A program made the position numbers and the translations under genes. The notes beneath the pieces were generated by a model. It made no database searches. It was not told the DNA's origin and saw nothing but the letters and a program-made list of their open reading frames with translations. Below, one piece after another: positions 14,216-22,217 of a DNA stretch of 26,989 nt. Within the stretch, counting starts at the first letter, position 1. Each line of letters starts with the position of its first letter. The DNA is from JABACD01 sp047639675 (GTDB taxonomy: Bacteria; Planctomycetota; UBA1135; GCA-002686595), in the NCBI GenBank assembly GCA_047639675.1, contig JBLIOI010000064.1:1-26989 (forward strand), given 5' to 3'.

Positions 14216-16462
14216 ATGTATCTGAGTCACATCATTCCCGCGCTGGTTCTCAGCATTGGTGGTGGTCACGGGGACCTGCACCCGTCCAACACGAACCTCT
14301 ACATCGAGGTTCCGAACATCAAGGACGTGCTCGCAGCTTACGAACAAGCTCCCTTGGCAAACTTCATCCGTGATGAGGCAGTCAGCGGCTTCATTGCCCA
14401 AATGATGGGCAGGGATGCAGAGAGCATCACGATGACGGGCCTTTTGACCGAGGGGATGGGGTTCGTGCGCCAGCAGCTACCTCCTGTTGGGGGCGAGGTG
14501 CTCGACTTGATTTCTGACGTCGAGCACTTCTCCCTGTCGCTCGCGGGGCTGGAGATCGACGGTCTAACGGAAGAGCTCCTAGCAAAGGGGAGCCGCCTCT
14601 CTCCTGATCTTCGCGCTCGGATTTCTGGGGTTCGCGTGCGCCTCATACTCGACTTCTCAAGCGCGGATACTGCGAGTGATTCGGTCGACATGTTGCAACA
14701 ACAGGTGGATCGCTTGGCCGGGGAAGGAGAGCCGCTCGCGGTCTCCGATGTCTCGATCGAGTTCAATGGCGAGAAACTCGATTGGACTTACATCCAGACG
14801 AAAGAAGGGGAGGTCGAATTCGGTCTCTGGTACACGATCCAAGGATCGCGGGTGATCTTCTGCGCAGGTATCACCGAGGGTTTCGAAGGACTCTTGCTGG
14901 GCGGTGGATCACTTGCAGAGAGTGCCGACTTCACCAGCAGCTACAAGCACTTCGAGAACAATGAGGGGGTCATCATCTCCAACTCGTATACGCGCTTGGA
15001 TGGCATGGATGAGTTGGCGCGCCTCTTGTACTTGATCCCAGAAATTTCACCGGAACTGATGGGGATGGGGGAGTACCTGACGAGCCTTATGTTCCCCAAT
15101 GGTTCAGTAGAGGTGAGTTCGCAGACACGCTTGGTGGGCAACAGTTTCGTTGCGGAGAGTTTCGCTGGTGACTTTACTGATGCGGATGCGCCATGTCTTT
15201 TGAGCGAAGAACCGGTGACGCGTGATTCCTTCAGCATGGTTGCCCCCGGTTCCAGCAGCGCTTTCGTTGCAAACTTAGACAAGGACGGTATCAAGGCGAT
15301 CTTGCTGGGTGTTCTTACGACTCTTTCAGACGGCACTTCCGATGAACTCTTGGCGAGTTTGGAAGAGAGCTACGGATTCCGACCGGATCGCGACCTAGTC
15401 GATTCGTTAGGTGGGCAACTCGCTTACTACGGAACGTCTTCGAGTGGAGTGGGCGTGCCCAAGTCCTACTTGGCTCTCGACCTGGATGACCCCGAAGCCT
15501 TTGCTCGAGGGATCGAAGGTCTTGGCAAGTTCCTTGTTGATGCGACGGACGGACATGTTGCCTACTACACGCGCGCCTATCGTAAGCACCCTTTCGCCAC
15601 CCTCTCACCTGGCGACAAAACGAAACAGTTGATGGGTCAAGTCGGACCGGATTGGATGCCGGCTGCTCTCTCACTAACGATGGCTGTTGGCTTGACCGAC
15701 GATCGCGCACTGATCTCAATGTCGAGCATGTACACCAAACGCGAGATGAAGCGAATTCTTGGTGGTAAAGACACCGGCCGTTTCCACTTGATGGACTCCG
15801 GCGATGAATTCCCAGCTGGCGTCAATTCTTATAGCACTACGGACTACGGACAAATCATGGCCGGCACCTACGGGATGCTGCGCTCTCTTCTTCCGCTCAT
15901 CCTTTCCGCAGCTGAAGGCGTGGACCTGCCCTTTGCTATCGAGGACATGCCTGAAGCAGATGTCTTCACCGAGCACTTCAAACCGACGGTGATTTGGAAC
16001 CGCGCTGTACCCGATGGAACTTACACGCACACTGTCTCGCCCTTTGGACCCGAGATGTTAGTGCTGGGAGCGGGTGTAGGATTCGGCGTCGCTGCCTACT
16101 TTGCGACACAGGGTGTAAGTGAGGAAAGGGTCGACGCTAGCCAACTAAGCCCTCCGGTTCCTGTTATGGCAGGCCCCGGCTCTACAACAGAGACAAACAT
16201 TGCGAGCTTGAACCTTGCGGTCATTGTCTACAAACACGAAGTCGGTACCTACCCTAGATCGCTGGCACTCCTGTTGGACCCGACGGAGAACTTCCCCAGT
16301 GGAACACTGGAAGCCAAGGAGTTGCCCGTCGATGGATGGAGCCAATCTTTTTTCTACAGCTTTGATGAACAGGCTGGCGGGTACAGGATTTGGTCACCGG
16401 GACCGAATGGGGTGGACGAGAAGGGTGGCGGAGACGACCTAGAGTTCGTCGGCCGCAACTAG
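14216..16462 (+). CDS. Large exported/membrane protein with C-terminal GspG-like pseudopilin domain
   Basis: This is a 748-residue protein of unknown function. A short hydrophobic N-terminus (MYLSHIIPALVLSIGGG) looks like a signal peptide without the usual positive charges. A long region to about residue 600 looks like the DUF3352-type proteins of Planctomycetes and relatives (a cautious resemblance, from repeats such as SSSAFVANLDKDGIKAILLGVL and LVDSLGGQLAYYGT). A membrane segment follows near 614-632. The C-terminal residues 656-745 resemble the type II secretion pseudopilin GspG without its N-terminal helix: NLAVIVYKHEVGTYPRSLALLL, then LPVDGWSQSFFYSF, then GGYRIWSPGPNGVDEKGGGDD, which fits the calcium-binding C-terminal loop. 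It is 36 bases after, and in the same reading frame as, the upstream secreted-protein gene, and probably forms an operon with it. Confidence 0.83.
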   Translation: MYLSHIIPALVLSIGGGHGDLHPSNTNLYIEVPNIKDVLAAYEQAPLANFIRDEAVSGFIAQMMGRDAESITMTGLLTEGMGFVRQQLPPVGGEVLDLISDVEHFSLSLAGLEIDGLTEELLAKGSRLSPDLRARISGVRVRLILDFSSADTASDSVDMLQQQVDRLAGEGEPLAVSDVSIEFNGEKLDWTYIQTKEGEVEFGLWYTIQGSRVIFCAGITEGFEGLLLGGGSLAESADFTSSYKHFENNEGVIISNSYTRLDGMDELARLLYLIPEISPELMGMGEYLTSLMFPNGSVEVSSQTRLVGNSFVAESFAGDFTDADAPCLLSEEPVTRDSFSMVAPGSSSAFVANLDKDGIKAILLGVLTTLSDGTSDELLASLEESYGFRPDRDLVDSLGGQLAYYGTSSSGVGVPKSYLALDLDDPEAFARGIEGLGKFLVDATDGHVAYYTRAYRKHPFATLSPGDKTKQLMGQVGPDWMPAALSLTMAVGLTDDRALISMSSMYTKREMKRILGGKDTGRFHLMDSGDEFPAGVNSYSTTDYGQIMAGTYGMLRSLLPLILSAAEGVDLPFAIEDMPEADVFTEHFKPTVIWNRAVPDGTYTHTVSPFGPEMLVLGAGVGFGVAAYFATQGVSEERVDASQLSPPVPVMAGPGSTTETNIASLNLAVIVYKHEVGTYPRSLALLLDPTENFPSGTLEAKELPVDGWSQSFFYSFDEQAGGYRIWSPGPNGVDEKGGGDDLEFVGRN

Positions 16463-16559
16463 GCGAAGAATCATTTCTCAACCATCTCTATCTCTCGGGA
16501 AACGCCTGCGCCGGATTAAGTCTCTGCGCCGTGCGCGACGCTTCCTCGCGAAGTGGGCG

Positions 16560-17195
16560 ATGCGTGTCTTCGGCACTCGGCTCTACCGACTGAGCTCAAT
16601 GACCTGGAAGGTAGATGTTCACAACGGCGAGAAGCTAGAAGCCGCCAAGGGCAAAGGTGGCGGATACTTCATGTCGCTCTGGCACGGGAAAATGCTGATC
16701 GGCTTGCCCTTCCACAGAAACCGTGGTTACAAGGTGCTTGTATCAGCCAGCGGTGACGGGGACATTTCGGAGCACTTGCTAGAGTCGTTTGGTTACGGCG
16801 TCATTCGTGGATCATCAAGTCGCGGGGGTGCGAAAGCTTTGCGCGCGATGCTCGTCGCCTTGAGTGAAGGCAGCGTGCTAGTGATTACCCCCGATGGTCC
16901 ACGTGGACCAACACACTCAATGAATCCGGGCTTAGCTTGGATGGCGCGCGCGACAGGTCACAGTGTAGTGCCTTGCGGTTTTGCCTGCAGCAAGGCTTGG
17001 CGCGCCAATAGTTGGGATCGCATGATGATTCCAAAGCCCGGCGCAAAGGTTGTTTTCTACTACGAAGAGCCTGTGTTCGTTTCGCGCGATGCTGATGAAG
17101 CAGAACAGGCGCAGGCTACCGAGTTAATTCGAGAACGCATGCTCGAAGCCGAAAGGGGTGCTGCTGCGGTCTTGGGTCAGAGCTTCCCAGAATGA
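16560..17195 (+). CDS. DUF374 family lysophospholipid acyltransferase-like protein
   Basis: The DUF374 (LPLAT superfamily) signature is clear: SLWHGKMLIGLPF, then SASGDGDISEHLLESFGYGVIRGSSSRGGAKALRAML, then VLVITPDGPRGPTHSMNPG, then RANSWDRMMIPKPGAKVVFYYEEP. The WH followed by the SxDGD and PDGPRGP blocks correspond to the acyltransferase active-site region. Members are thought to act on envelope lipids or lipopolysaccharide; the substrate here is unknown. ATG 16560 is the first ATG/GTG/TTG. Upstream codons in the same frame back to about 16470 encode a basic helix (GKRLRRIKSLRRARRFLAKWA) typical of this family's N-terminus. The true start may therefore be a non-standard codon such as ATC 16470 or ATT 16473, just after the previous stop. 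It overlaps the next gene by four bases (ATGA). Confidence 0.88.
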   Translation: MRVFGTRLYRLSSMTWKVDVHNGEKLEAAKGKGGGYFMSLWHGKMLIGLPFHRNRGYKVLVSASGDGDISEHLLESFGYGVIRGSSSRGGAKALRAMLVALSEGSVLVITPDGPRGPTHSMNPGLAWMARATGHSVVPCGFACSKAWRANSWDRMMIPKPGAKVVFYYEEPVFVSRDADEAEQAQATELIRERMLEAERGAAAVLGQSFPE

Positions 17196-18073
17196 TACGC
17201 GTCGGCCCCGCCGGTTGGTCTTATCCGGATTGGGAGGGAATTGTCTATCCGAAGCCCAAGCCACGCGGATTTCATGGCTTGGCTTTCTTGGCGAAACACT
17301 TCAGTTGTATCGAAGTCAACAGCAGTTTCTATGCCATGCCAAACCCCCTGCACGCAGAACGTTGGGTTGAGCTAGTGGATGACTATCCTGACTTTCGTTT
17401 CCTGAGCAAGTTAAACGGTAGCTTCACACATGAAAGCGTGATGGACGGGGAGGAGTTTCAACGGGCGGTGGGCGCCTTTCAGTTGGGCATCCGTCCACTG
17501 CAAGACTCCGGAAAACTGGGAGCCATTCTGATTCAATTCCCAGTGTCGTTCAGTGCCACTCCAGCGGGGGCCGAACGCTTGCTTCGGCTGTTCGATGCCT
17601 TCGAAGCAAACACTCTGGCGCTTGAGTTACGCCACTCTAGCTGGTTCGTGGAAGAGCACTACGAACTCCTACGCAAACGTGAAGTATCGCTTCTCCACAT
17701 CGACCTACCGTCTGCTGCAGAGCATCCGCCGGAAGATGTTCCAGTAACCGGCCGGATCGGCTACCAGCGTTTGCACGGCCGGAACAAGGACACCTGGTTC
17801 CAAGCCGATGTTGGCCGCGATAGGCGTTACGACTATCTGTACGGAGCAGCTGAGCTTGAAGAGATTGTCCGCACCACGAAACGACTAGAGGCTCAAAGCG
17901 AAGATGTCTACGTGATCACCAACAACCACTTTGAAGGCAAGGCAATCGCTAATGGCCTGGAAATTCAGGCAGCCTTACAGAGTGCTCCAGTCCTAGCGCC
18001 TGCGGAACTCATCGCGCGCTACCCGCACTTGCAAGGCATCGCGAAGTCCGTCGGACAGCAGCGCCTGTTCTAG
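17192..18073 (+). CDS. DUF72 (YecE-like) family protein
   Basis: This is a TIM-barrel protein of the DUF72 family, whose biochemical role is not established. It begins MIRVGPAGWSYPDWEGIVYP, the family N-terminus, followed by FSCIEVNSSFYAMP, DFRFLSKLNGSFTHE, LGAILIQFPVSF, ALELRHSSWF and the C-terminal GRIGYQRLHGRN and VYVITNNHFEGKAIANGLEIQ. All conserved blocks appear intact, and the 293-residue length is a little above the family average. The start overlaps the acyltransferase stop as ATGA, so translation is probably coupled. It ends seven bases from the convergent outer-membrane protein gene with no evident terminator between them. Confidence 0.92.
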   Translation: MIRVGPAGWSYPDWEGIVYPKPKPRGFHGLAFLAKHFSCIEVNSSFYAMPNPLHAERWVELVDDYPDFRFLSKLNGSFTHESVMDGEEFQRAVGAFQLGIRPLQDSGKLGAILIQFPVSFSATPAGAERLLRLFDAFEANTLALELRHSSWFVEEHYELLRKREVSLLHIDLPSAAEHPPEDVPVTGRIGYQRLHGRNKDTWFQADVGRDRRYDYLYGAAELEEIVRTTKRLEAQSEDVYVITNNHFEGKAIANGLEIQAALQSAPVLAPAELIARYPHLQGIAKSVGQQRLF

Positions 18074-18080
18074 GGAACCC

Positions 18081-19010
18081 TTAGAGCTTGAAGTCCAAGC
18101 TGAACACCACGGCTTGGCCCTCGGTGTGGTTGTAAGCTTGCAGTTCCTGATAGAAGCGCAGATCGGCATGTCCACCCCAACCGGGCAAGTCATAACGCGC
18201 ACCGAGGCCCAGGCCCGCTACGCCGTAGAAGCCAATGTCGAGGTTGGCGTCCGCACCACGGTCTCGACTCGTCTGCCAAACTCCGTAGCCCACGACACCT
18301 AAGTTCCAGTGTTCATTTACGTGCTTGCCGATGGACCAATCGAGCACCACATCGTCTCCGGGGCGTAAGTCGACTCCACTGACCTTGCTGTGCTGCTCCC
18401 AACGAACCATGAACGAAGAATGCCAGTCGCGTTCCACATAGGGGTAGTAAGTTAAGGCGAGTGAAAGTTGAAAGGTGGTGAAGCCTTTGCCGCTCCCGTC
18501 GTCGCTATCGGAACTGGCATTGCCATTGTCCAACCAGTAGCCGGTACCGAAGGACAGGTAACCCTTGTCGCCGACCCAATAAAGCCCGAGGGGCTCCAGG
18601 TAAGCGTCGCCGAAATCGAGCCCGCTAATTTCTGAAGTCACAGAGCGCGCATTGGGCGCACTGTTGACGAGTGAAAGGACTCCGTGGGCAACATATTGAC
18701 CGCCAAAAATCTTCCACGGTGAGGTCCAAGCCGCCTTGAAGTGGTCCGAGAGGTGCTCAACGCTTCCGGAGGCACCAGTGAAGTTTCCGTGGCGGTCGTA
18801 CTCGGTGGGCGCCGTGTAGATGTAGACGATGTTTTGATACGTCATTCCTGATTCAGGTCGCTCGGCCGTCTCGAAACCGTAGAAGCCAGGAACCGCATGC
18901 CCGGTGCGAAGCGGAGCTGCGGATTGGGCTACAGCGATACTCGAGAGCGCGACGTTTGCCGCGAGCAAGCAAAGGAGTCTGTGGAGGAAGCGATTGGGGG
19001 TAACGACCAT
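18081..19010 (-). CDS. Outer-membrane beta-barrel protein, MetA/phenol-degradation transporter-like
   Basis: From ATG 19010 the protein starts with a signal peptide (MVVTPNRFLHRLLCLLAANVALSSIAVAQS, likely cut after AVAQ or AQSA). Alternating aromatic and polar strands follow (LEPLGLYWVGDKGYLSFGTGYWLDNG, FQLSLALTYYPY, NLGVVGYGVWQT, GFYGVAGLGLGARYDL), and it ends in a C-terminal phenylalanine-containing strand (VVFSLDFKL). This pattern and layout match the family named for the 'MetA-pathway of phenol degradation' protein, a broad group of putative outer-membrane channels. The substrate cannot be read from sequence, and phenol degradation should not be assumed. A GTG at 19043 in frame gives a poorer start. 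It is divergent from the glycosyltransferase, with only 46 bases between the starts. Confidence 0.78.
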   Translation of the reverse strand: MVVTPNRFLHRLLCLLAANVALSSIAVAQSAAPLRTGHAVPGFYGFETAERPESGMTYQNIVYIYTAPTEYDRHGNFTGASGSVEHLSDHFKAAWTSPWKIFGGQYVAHGVLSLVNSAPNARSVTSEISGLDFGDAYLEPLGLYWVGDKGYLSFGTGYWLDNGNASSDSDDGSGKGFTTFQLSLALTYYPYVERDWHSSFMVRWEQHSKVSGVDLRPGDDVVLDWSIGKHVNEHWNLGVVGYGVWQTSRDRGADANLDIGFYGVAGLGLGARYDLPGWGGHADLRFYQELQAYNHTEGQAVVFSLDFKL

Positions 19011-19043
19011 GGGTATCTTGAGCAGGGCTGAGTGATGGCACAC

Positions 19044-19049
19044 TATACT
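19044..19049 (+). promoter_or_regulatory. Candidate -10 element immediately before the glycosyltransferase start
   Basis: TATACT (five of six matches to the -10 consensus) lies eight bases before the GTG at 19057, so transcription could start at or next to the start codon and give a leaderless message. The nearest -35-like hexamer, TTGAGC, is about 20 bases upstream, which is longer than ideal. Weak evidence. Confidence 0.35.
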
Positions 19050-19056
19050 TGAACCC

Positions 19057-20490
19057 GTGGATTCCCAATCGATAGTGGCTTTGATCTACGTGGGGACCCT
19101 AACCGTGCTCGCGGTATTTGGTTTGCATCGATTGTGGATGATCCTGCGTTTTCGATGGGGAGCAGAGGAACAGGAACAGGCGAAGGGCGACGCGCTACCC
19201 GGAATTACGGTTCAATTGCCCATCTTCAACGAGCGCACCGTGGCAGCACGCCTTCTACAGGCAGTGGCTCGGATCGACTATCCAGTCGACAAGCTTGAGA
19301 TTCAGGTTCTCGACGACTCCACGGATGAAACCCGCGAAGTCGTCGAGGAAGAGCATAAGAAGCTTTTGGAGGCAGGGCTTGATGCAAAGATCCTGCGCCG
19401 TACCCAGCGCGTCGGTTTCAAGGCCGGTGCGCTTGATGTGGGGCTAGCCAAGGCGAGATACGACCTTCTGTGCATTTTTGACGCGGACTTTGTCCCAGCC
19501 TCGGATTTTCTACGGCGCATGCTGCCGCACTTCGAAGGCGAAGGAGTCGGAATGGTTCAGGCGCGTTGGGGCCATGACAACCGCGACGAGTCAGCGCTCA
19601 CTCGGGCGCAGGCAACCTTGCTCGACGGACACTTCGTGATTGAGCACAAGGTGCGCCACGACTCGAATCTATTCTTCAACTTCAACGGAACAGCGGGTAT
19701 CTGGCGGCGTGAGGCCATCATGGACGCGGGTGGCTGGCAGCACGACACGCTGACGGAAGACTTGGACCTCTCCTATCGAGCGCAACTCGCTGGCTGGCGA
19801 TTTGTGTATGCGCCGTACATCGTTGCACCCGCAGAACTACCACCGACTATCTCGGCATTCAAGTCACAACAGCATCGTTGGGCGAAGGGCAGCATGCAGG
19901 TCATTCGCAAGCTTGGTCGGCGCATCCTATTCTCAAGCGAACCCTTGCGAGTTCGCCTGGAAGCTACGGCACACTTAACCGCTTACTTGGGATCACCCTG
20001 TTTGTTGTTACTCGCGGCGATCTTACCTCTGATGGTCAACCAGAGCGTTGTACTTCCCCAGTGGCTACACCTGGTGGCCTTTGTGCTGTGCACGATTTCC
20101 GTGGTGACTTTCTATGAAGGAAGCCAACGCGCAATCGGCCGTCGGGTAGGGCAAAGATTGCGCGATACACTGATGGCTGTTTCGCTCGGAACGGGCATGT
20201 GTATCAACCAGTCGCGCGCAGTCTTGGAGGGCATGCTCCCTTCGGTGGGGACATTCGAGCGAACGCCTAAGCGGGGCGATGCCCCAATTGAAAACCAGTA
20301 CAAGGGCATGGTGCGCCAAGCGCCCATGCTCGAACTGCTCTTCTCCGCTTGGTTCGCTTGGGGAATGTATGCAGCCGTCCGCAACGGCAACTGGGGAGTG
20401 CTGCCCTTCATGGCGCTCTTCTTCGTGAGCTTCGCTTGGGTCGGGAGTCTCGGCCTCGGCGACCTTTGGCGGAGCCGCAACAGTTCCTGA
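19057..20490 (+). CDS. Family 2 processive glycosyltransferase, cellulose synthase-like
   Basis: This is a membrane-bound GT2 enzyme that would polymerise a sugar from a nucleotide-sugar donor and probably export the chain. An N-terminal membrane helix is near residues 7-29. The catalytic set is complete: DDS at 86-88, DAD at 142-144, TED at 233-235 (acceptor base) and QQHRW at 271-275. Membrane segments follow near 305-328, 335-358, 370-390, 420-440 and 448-468. The layout is closest to the CslA/glucomannan- and BcsA-like group. There is no PilZ domain and no bcsB, bcsC or other synthase partner nearby, so the product (a beta-glucan or mannan) is unknown. GTG 19057 keeps the first membrane helix; the next Met is residue 28. 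It ends one base from the convergent cstA stop. Confidence 0.92.
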   Translation: MDSQSIVALIYVGTLTVLAVFGLHRLWMILRFRWGAEEQEQAKGDALPGITVQLPIFNERTVAARLLQAVARIDYPVDKLEIQVLDDSTDETREVVEEEHKKLLEAGLDAKILRRTQRVGFKAGALDVGLAKARYDLLCIFDADFVPASDFLRRMLPHFEGEGVGMVQARWGHDNRDESALTRAQATLLDGHFVIEHKVRHDSNLFFNFNGTAGIWRREAIMDAGGWQHDTLTEDLDLSYRAQLAGWRFVYAPYIVAPAELPPTISAFKSQQHRWAKGSMQVIRKLGRRILFSSEPLRVRLEATAHLTAYLGSPCLLLLAAILPLMVNQSVVLPQWLHLVAFVLCTISVVTFYEGSQRAIGRRVGQRLRDTLMAVSLGTGMCINQSRAVLEGMLPSVGTFERTPKRGDAPIENQYKGMVRQAPMLELLFSAWFAWGMYAAVRNGNWGVLPFMALFFVSFAWVGSLGLGDLWRSRNSS

Positions 20491-20491
20491 A

Positions 20492-22192
20492 CTACTCTGC
20501 GAGCGACGGTTCACTGCGGCGCCAAGCGAGCGCACCTTCCACGGCTACCCAAACGGTTAGAACCGCGATCACACCACCGACACCCGCAACAAGCCACTTC
20601 TCTGCGGCGAAGTCGCGCAAGACCTGGACAGTCATGGCACAGATCGTGATGACCATGACGATCACGGCAGGAATCGAGTAGTAAGTCGAACGACGCCCGA
20701 GACTGCGCAAGTAGAGCGCAGTGATGAGCAGAGTGAAGGCAGCTAAAACCTGGTTAGTTGCGCCGAATACGGGCCACAAACTCTTCGCGCCTTGATCGTA
20801 GTCGGCATAGATCAAAACGAGCACAGACCCTGAAGCAAAGGCTCCAGCGAACCAGCGGTTCTTCAGCGGTTTGATGTTGTAGATCTCCCCAAGCTCGGCC
20901 AAGACCATGCGCTGAATACGGAGTGCCGTGTCGAGACTGGTGGCTGCGAATGAGATCACTAGAACCGCAACGACAGTCATCCCGATCTCTGTACTGAGCC
21001 CCAAGGCACTCAGGAAGCTAGCTGCGCCGTTGACGAAAGCCATCAGTGCCTCGCCAACCTGTGGCAAGGGCAAGGAACCTTCGGCGCCGCTAGCGGCTAT
21101 TCTTGTTTGTAGAAAGTCCCAAGCGTGCCCGTGATCTGCGCCGCTCCAAAGCCCGCAGGCGACAGCCATCGTTGCCAAGATAGCGAGCGCTGCTTCAGTG
21201 AGCATAGCGCCGTAACCAATCTTGCGCGCATCGGTGATGCAGGAGATTTGCTTGCTCGTCGTGCCTGATGCAACCAGCCCATGGAAGCCCGAGATTGCGC
21301 CACATGCAATCGTGACAAAGAGGAGCGGGAAAACAGCCGGCAACGCGCTCAACTCGCCGATAGGCGGCGCGGCGAATTCGGGGTTCGACAAGAAGAAGCC
21401 GATAAACAGTGCGCTCAATCCAACGACGAGTTGATGACTATTAATCAAGTCGCGGGGTTGCAGCAAGAACCACACGGGCAAACTGCTAGCGATGAAGGCG
21501 TAGATCATCAGCGCTACCAGCCAGAAGTCTTTGGAGGCTAATAACGAGCCGGGAGTTGGCGTCCACAAAACGCCGGTGGCAGTTCCAAAGATCATCAGAT
21601 ACAAGCCAGCCAAGGCCGCGATAGATGGAATGAGAAGAGATCGCTTTCTCTTGTAGCCCCACCAACCGATGGCGAGCGCCACGGGGATCTCAAGGTTGAC
21701 CGGCAGAATGCTCGCGGGAAATTTTGCAAAGAGCCCTGCGATTGCGAAGGCAAACACTGCGCCCACAAGCCAGATCAGGAAAAAAATGATCAGGAGGAAA
21801 AGAACTCTTGAGCGTGGACCAATGAATCGATTGGCCAGGTTGCCCATCGTTTCACCGCGATGCCGGACGGACAGAACGAGCGCGCCGAAATCGTGAGCAG
21901 CTCCCATGAATATGACGCCAAGCACAATCCAAACGAGCGCGGGCACCCAACCCCAAACGATCGCCATGGCAGGACCGAGAATAGGTGCAGCGCCGGCGAT
22001 CGATGAGAAGTGATGCCCCCAAAGCACTTCAGCCTTGGTCGGGACAAAGTCCACACCGTCTTCCTGGTCGATAGCCGGAACCGGTTCATTCGCGTCGAGT
22101 TGGAAGACTCGCCGAGCCAGGTGCCGGGAGTAGAAGCGGTAACCAAGCACCAAGGCGCAGAGGCTCCCGATGGTAACGAGAATCGCAGACAT
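20492..22192 (-). CDS. cstA: Carbon starvation protein A (CstA) family transporter
   Basis: CstA proteins are inner-membrane carriers for peptides or pyruvate, induced on carbon limitation in enterobacteria. The family N-terminal signature is intact: HHFSSIAGAAPILGPAMAIVWGW near residues 59-81, followed by AAHDFGALVLSVRHRGETMGNL. It also has FHGLVASGTTSKQI and SFAATSLDTALRIQR, both characteristic. About fifteen membrane segments fill the 566 residues. The start ATG at 22192 (MSAILVTIGSLCALVLGYRFY) begins directly with a membrane helix. It lies 25 bases downstream of the cystathionine beta-synthase stop in the same direction, so co-transcription is possible. No sensor kinase or small YjiX-like partner lies beside it. 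Confidence 0.95.
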   Translation of the reverse strand: MSAILVTIGSLCALVLGYRFYSRHLARRVFQLDANEPVPAIDQEDGVDFVPTKAEVLWGHHFSSIAGAAPILGPAMAIVWGWVPALVWIVLGVIFMGAAHDFGALVLSVRHRGETMGNLANRFIGPRSRVLFLLIIFFLIWLVGAVFAFAIAGLFAKFPASILPVNLEIPVALAIGWWGYKRKRSLLIPSIAALAGLYLMIFGTATGVLWTPTPGSLLASKDFWLVALMIYAFIASSLPVWFLLQPRDLINSHQLVVGLSALFIGFFLSNPEFAAPPIGELSALPAVFPLLFVTIACGAISGFHGLVASGTTSKQISCITDARKIGYGAMLTEAALAILATMAVACGLWSGADHGHAWDFLQTRIAASGAEGSLPLPQVGEALMAFVNGAASFLSALGLSTEIGMTVVAVLVISFAATSLDTALRIQRMVLAELGEIYNIKPLKNRWFAGAFASGSVLVLIYADYDQGAKSLWPVFGATNQVLAAFTLLITALYLRSLGRRSTYYSIPAVIVMVITICAMTVQVLRDFAAEKWLVAGVGGVIAVLTVWVAVEGALAWRRSEPSLAE

Positions 22193-22217
22193 CGAGGGCC
22201 TCCCTTTTAGTTGCGGA

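Noticed and set aside
14177..14218. The two large secreted-protein genes are in the same frame with a single TAA between them, suggesting stop readthrough to one giant protein
   Set aside because: The second gene has its own ATG and hydrophobic export signal, and no readthrough signal is visible; operon organisation is simpler.
16895..16910. A parS-like palindrome (TGGTCCACGTGGACCA) inside the DUF374 gene
   Set aside because: It differs from parS at two positions and encodes the conserved PDGPRGP motif, so protein constraint explains it better than a fourth parS.
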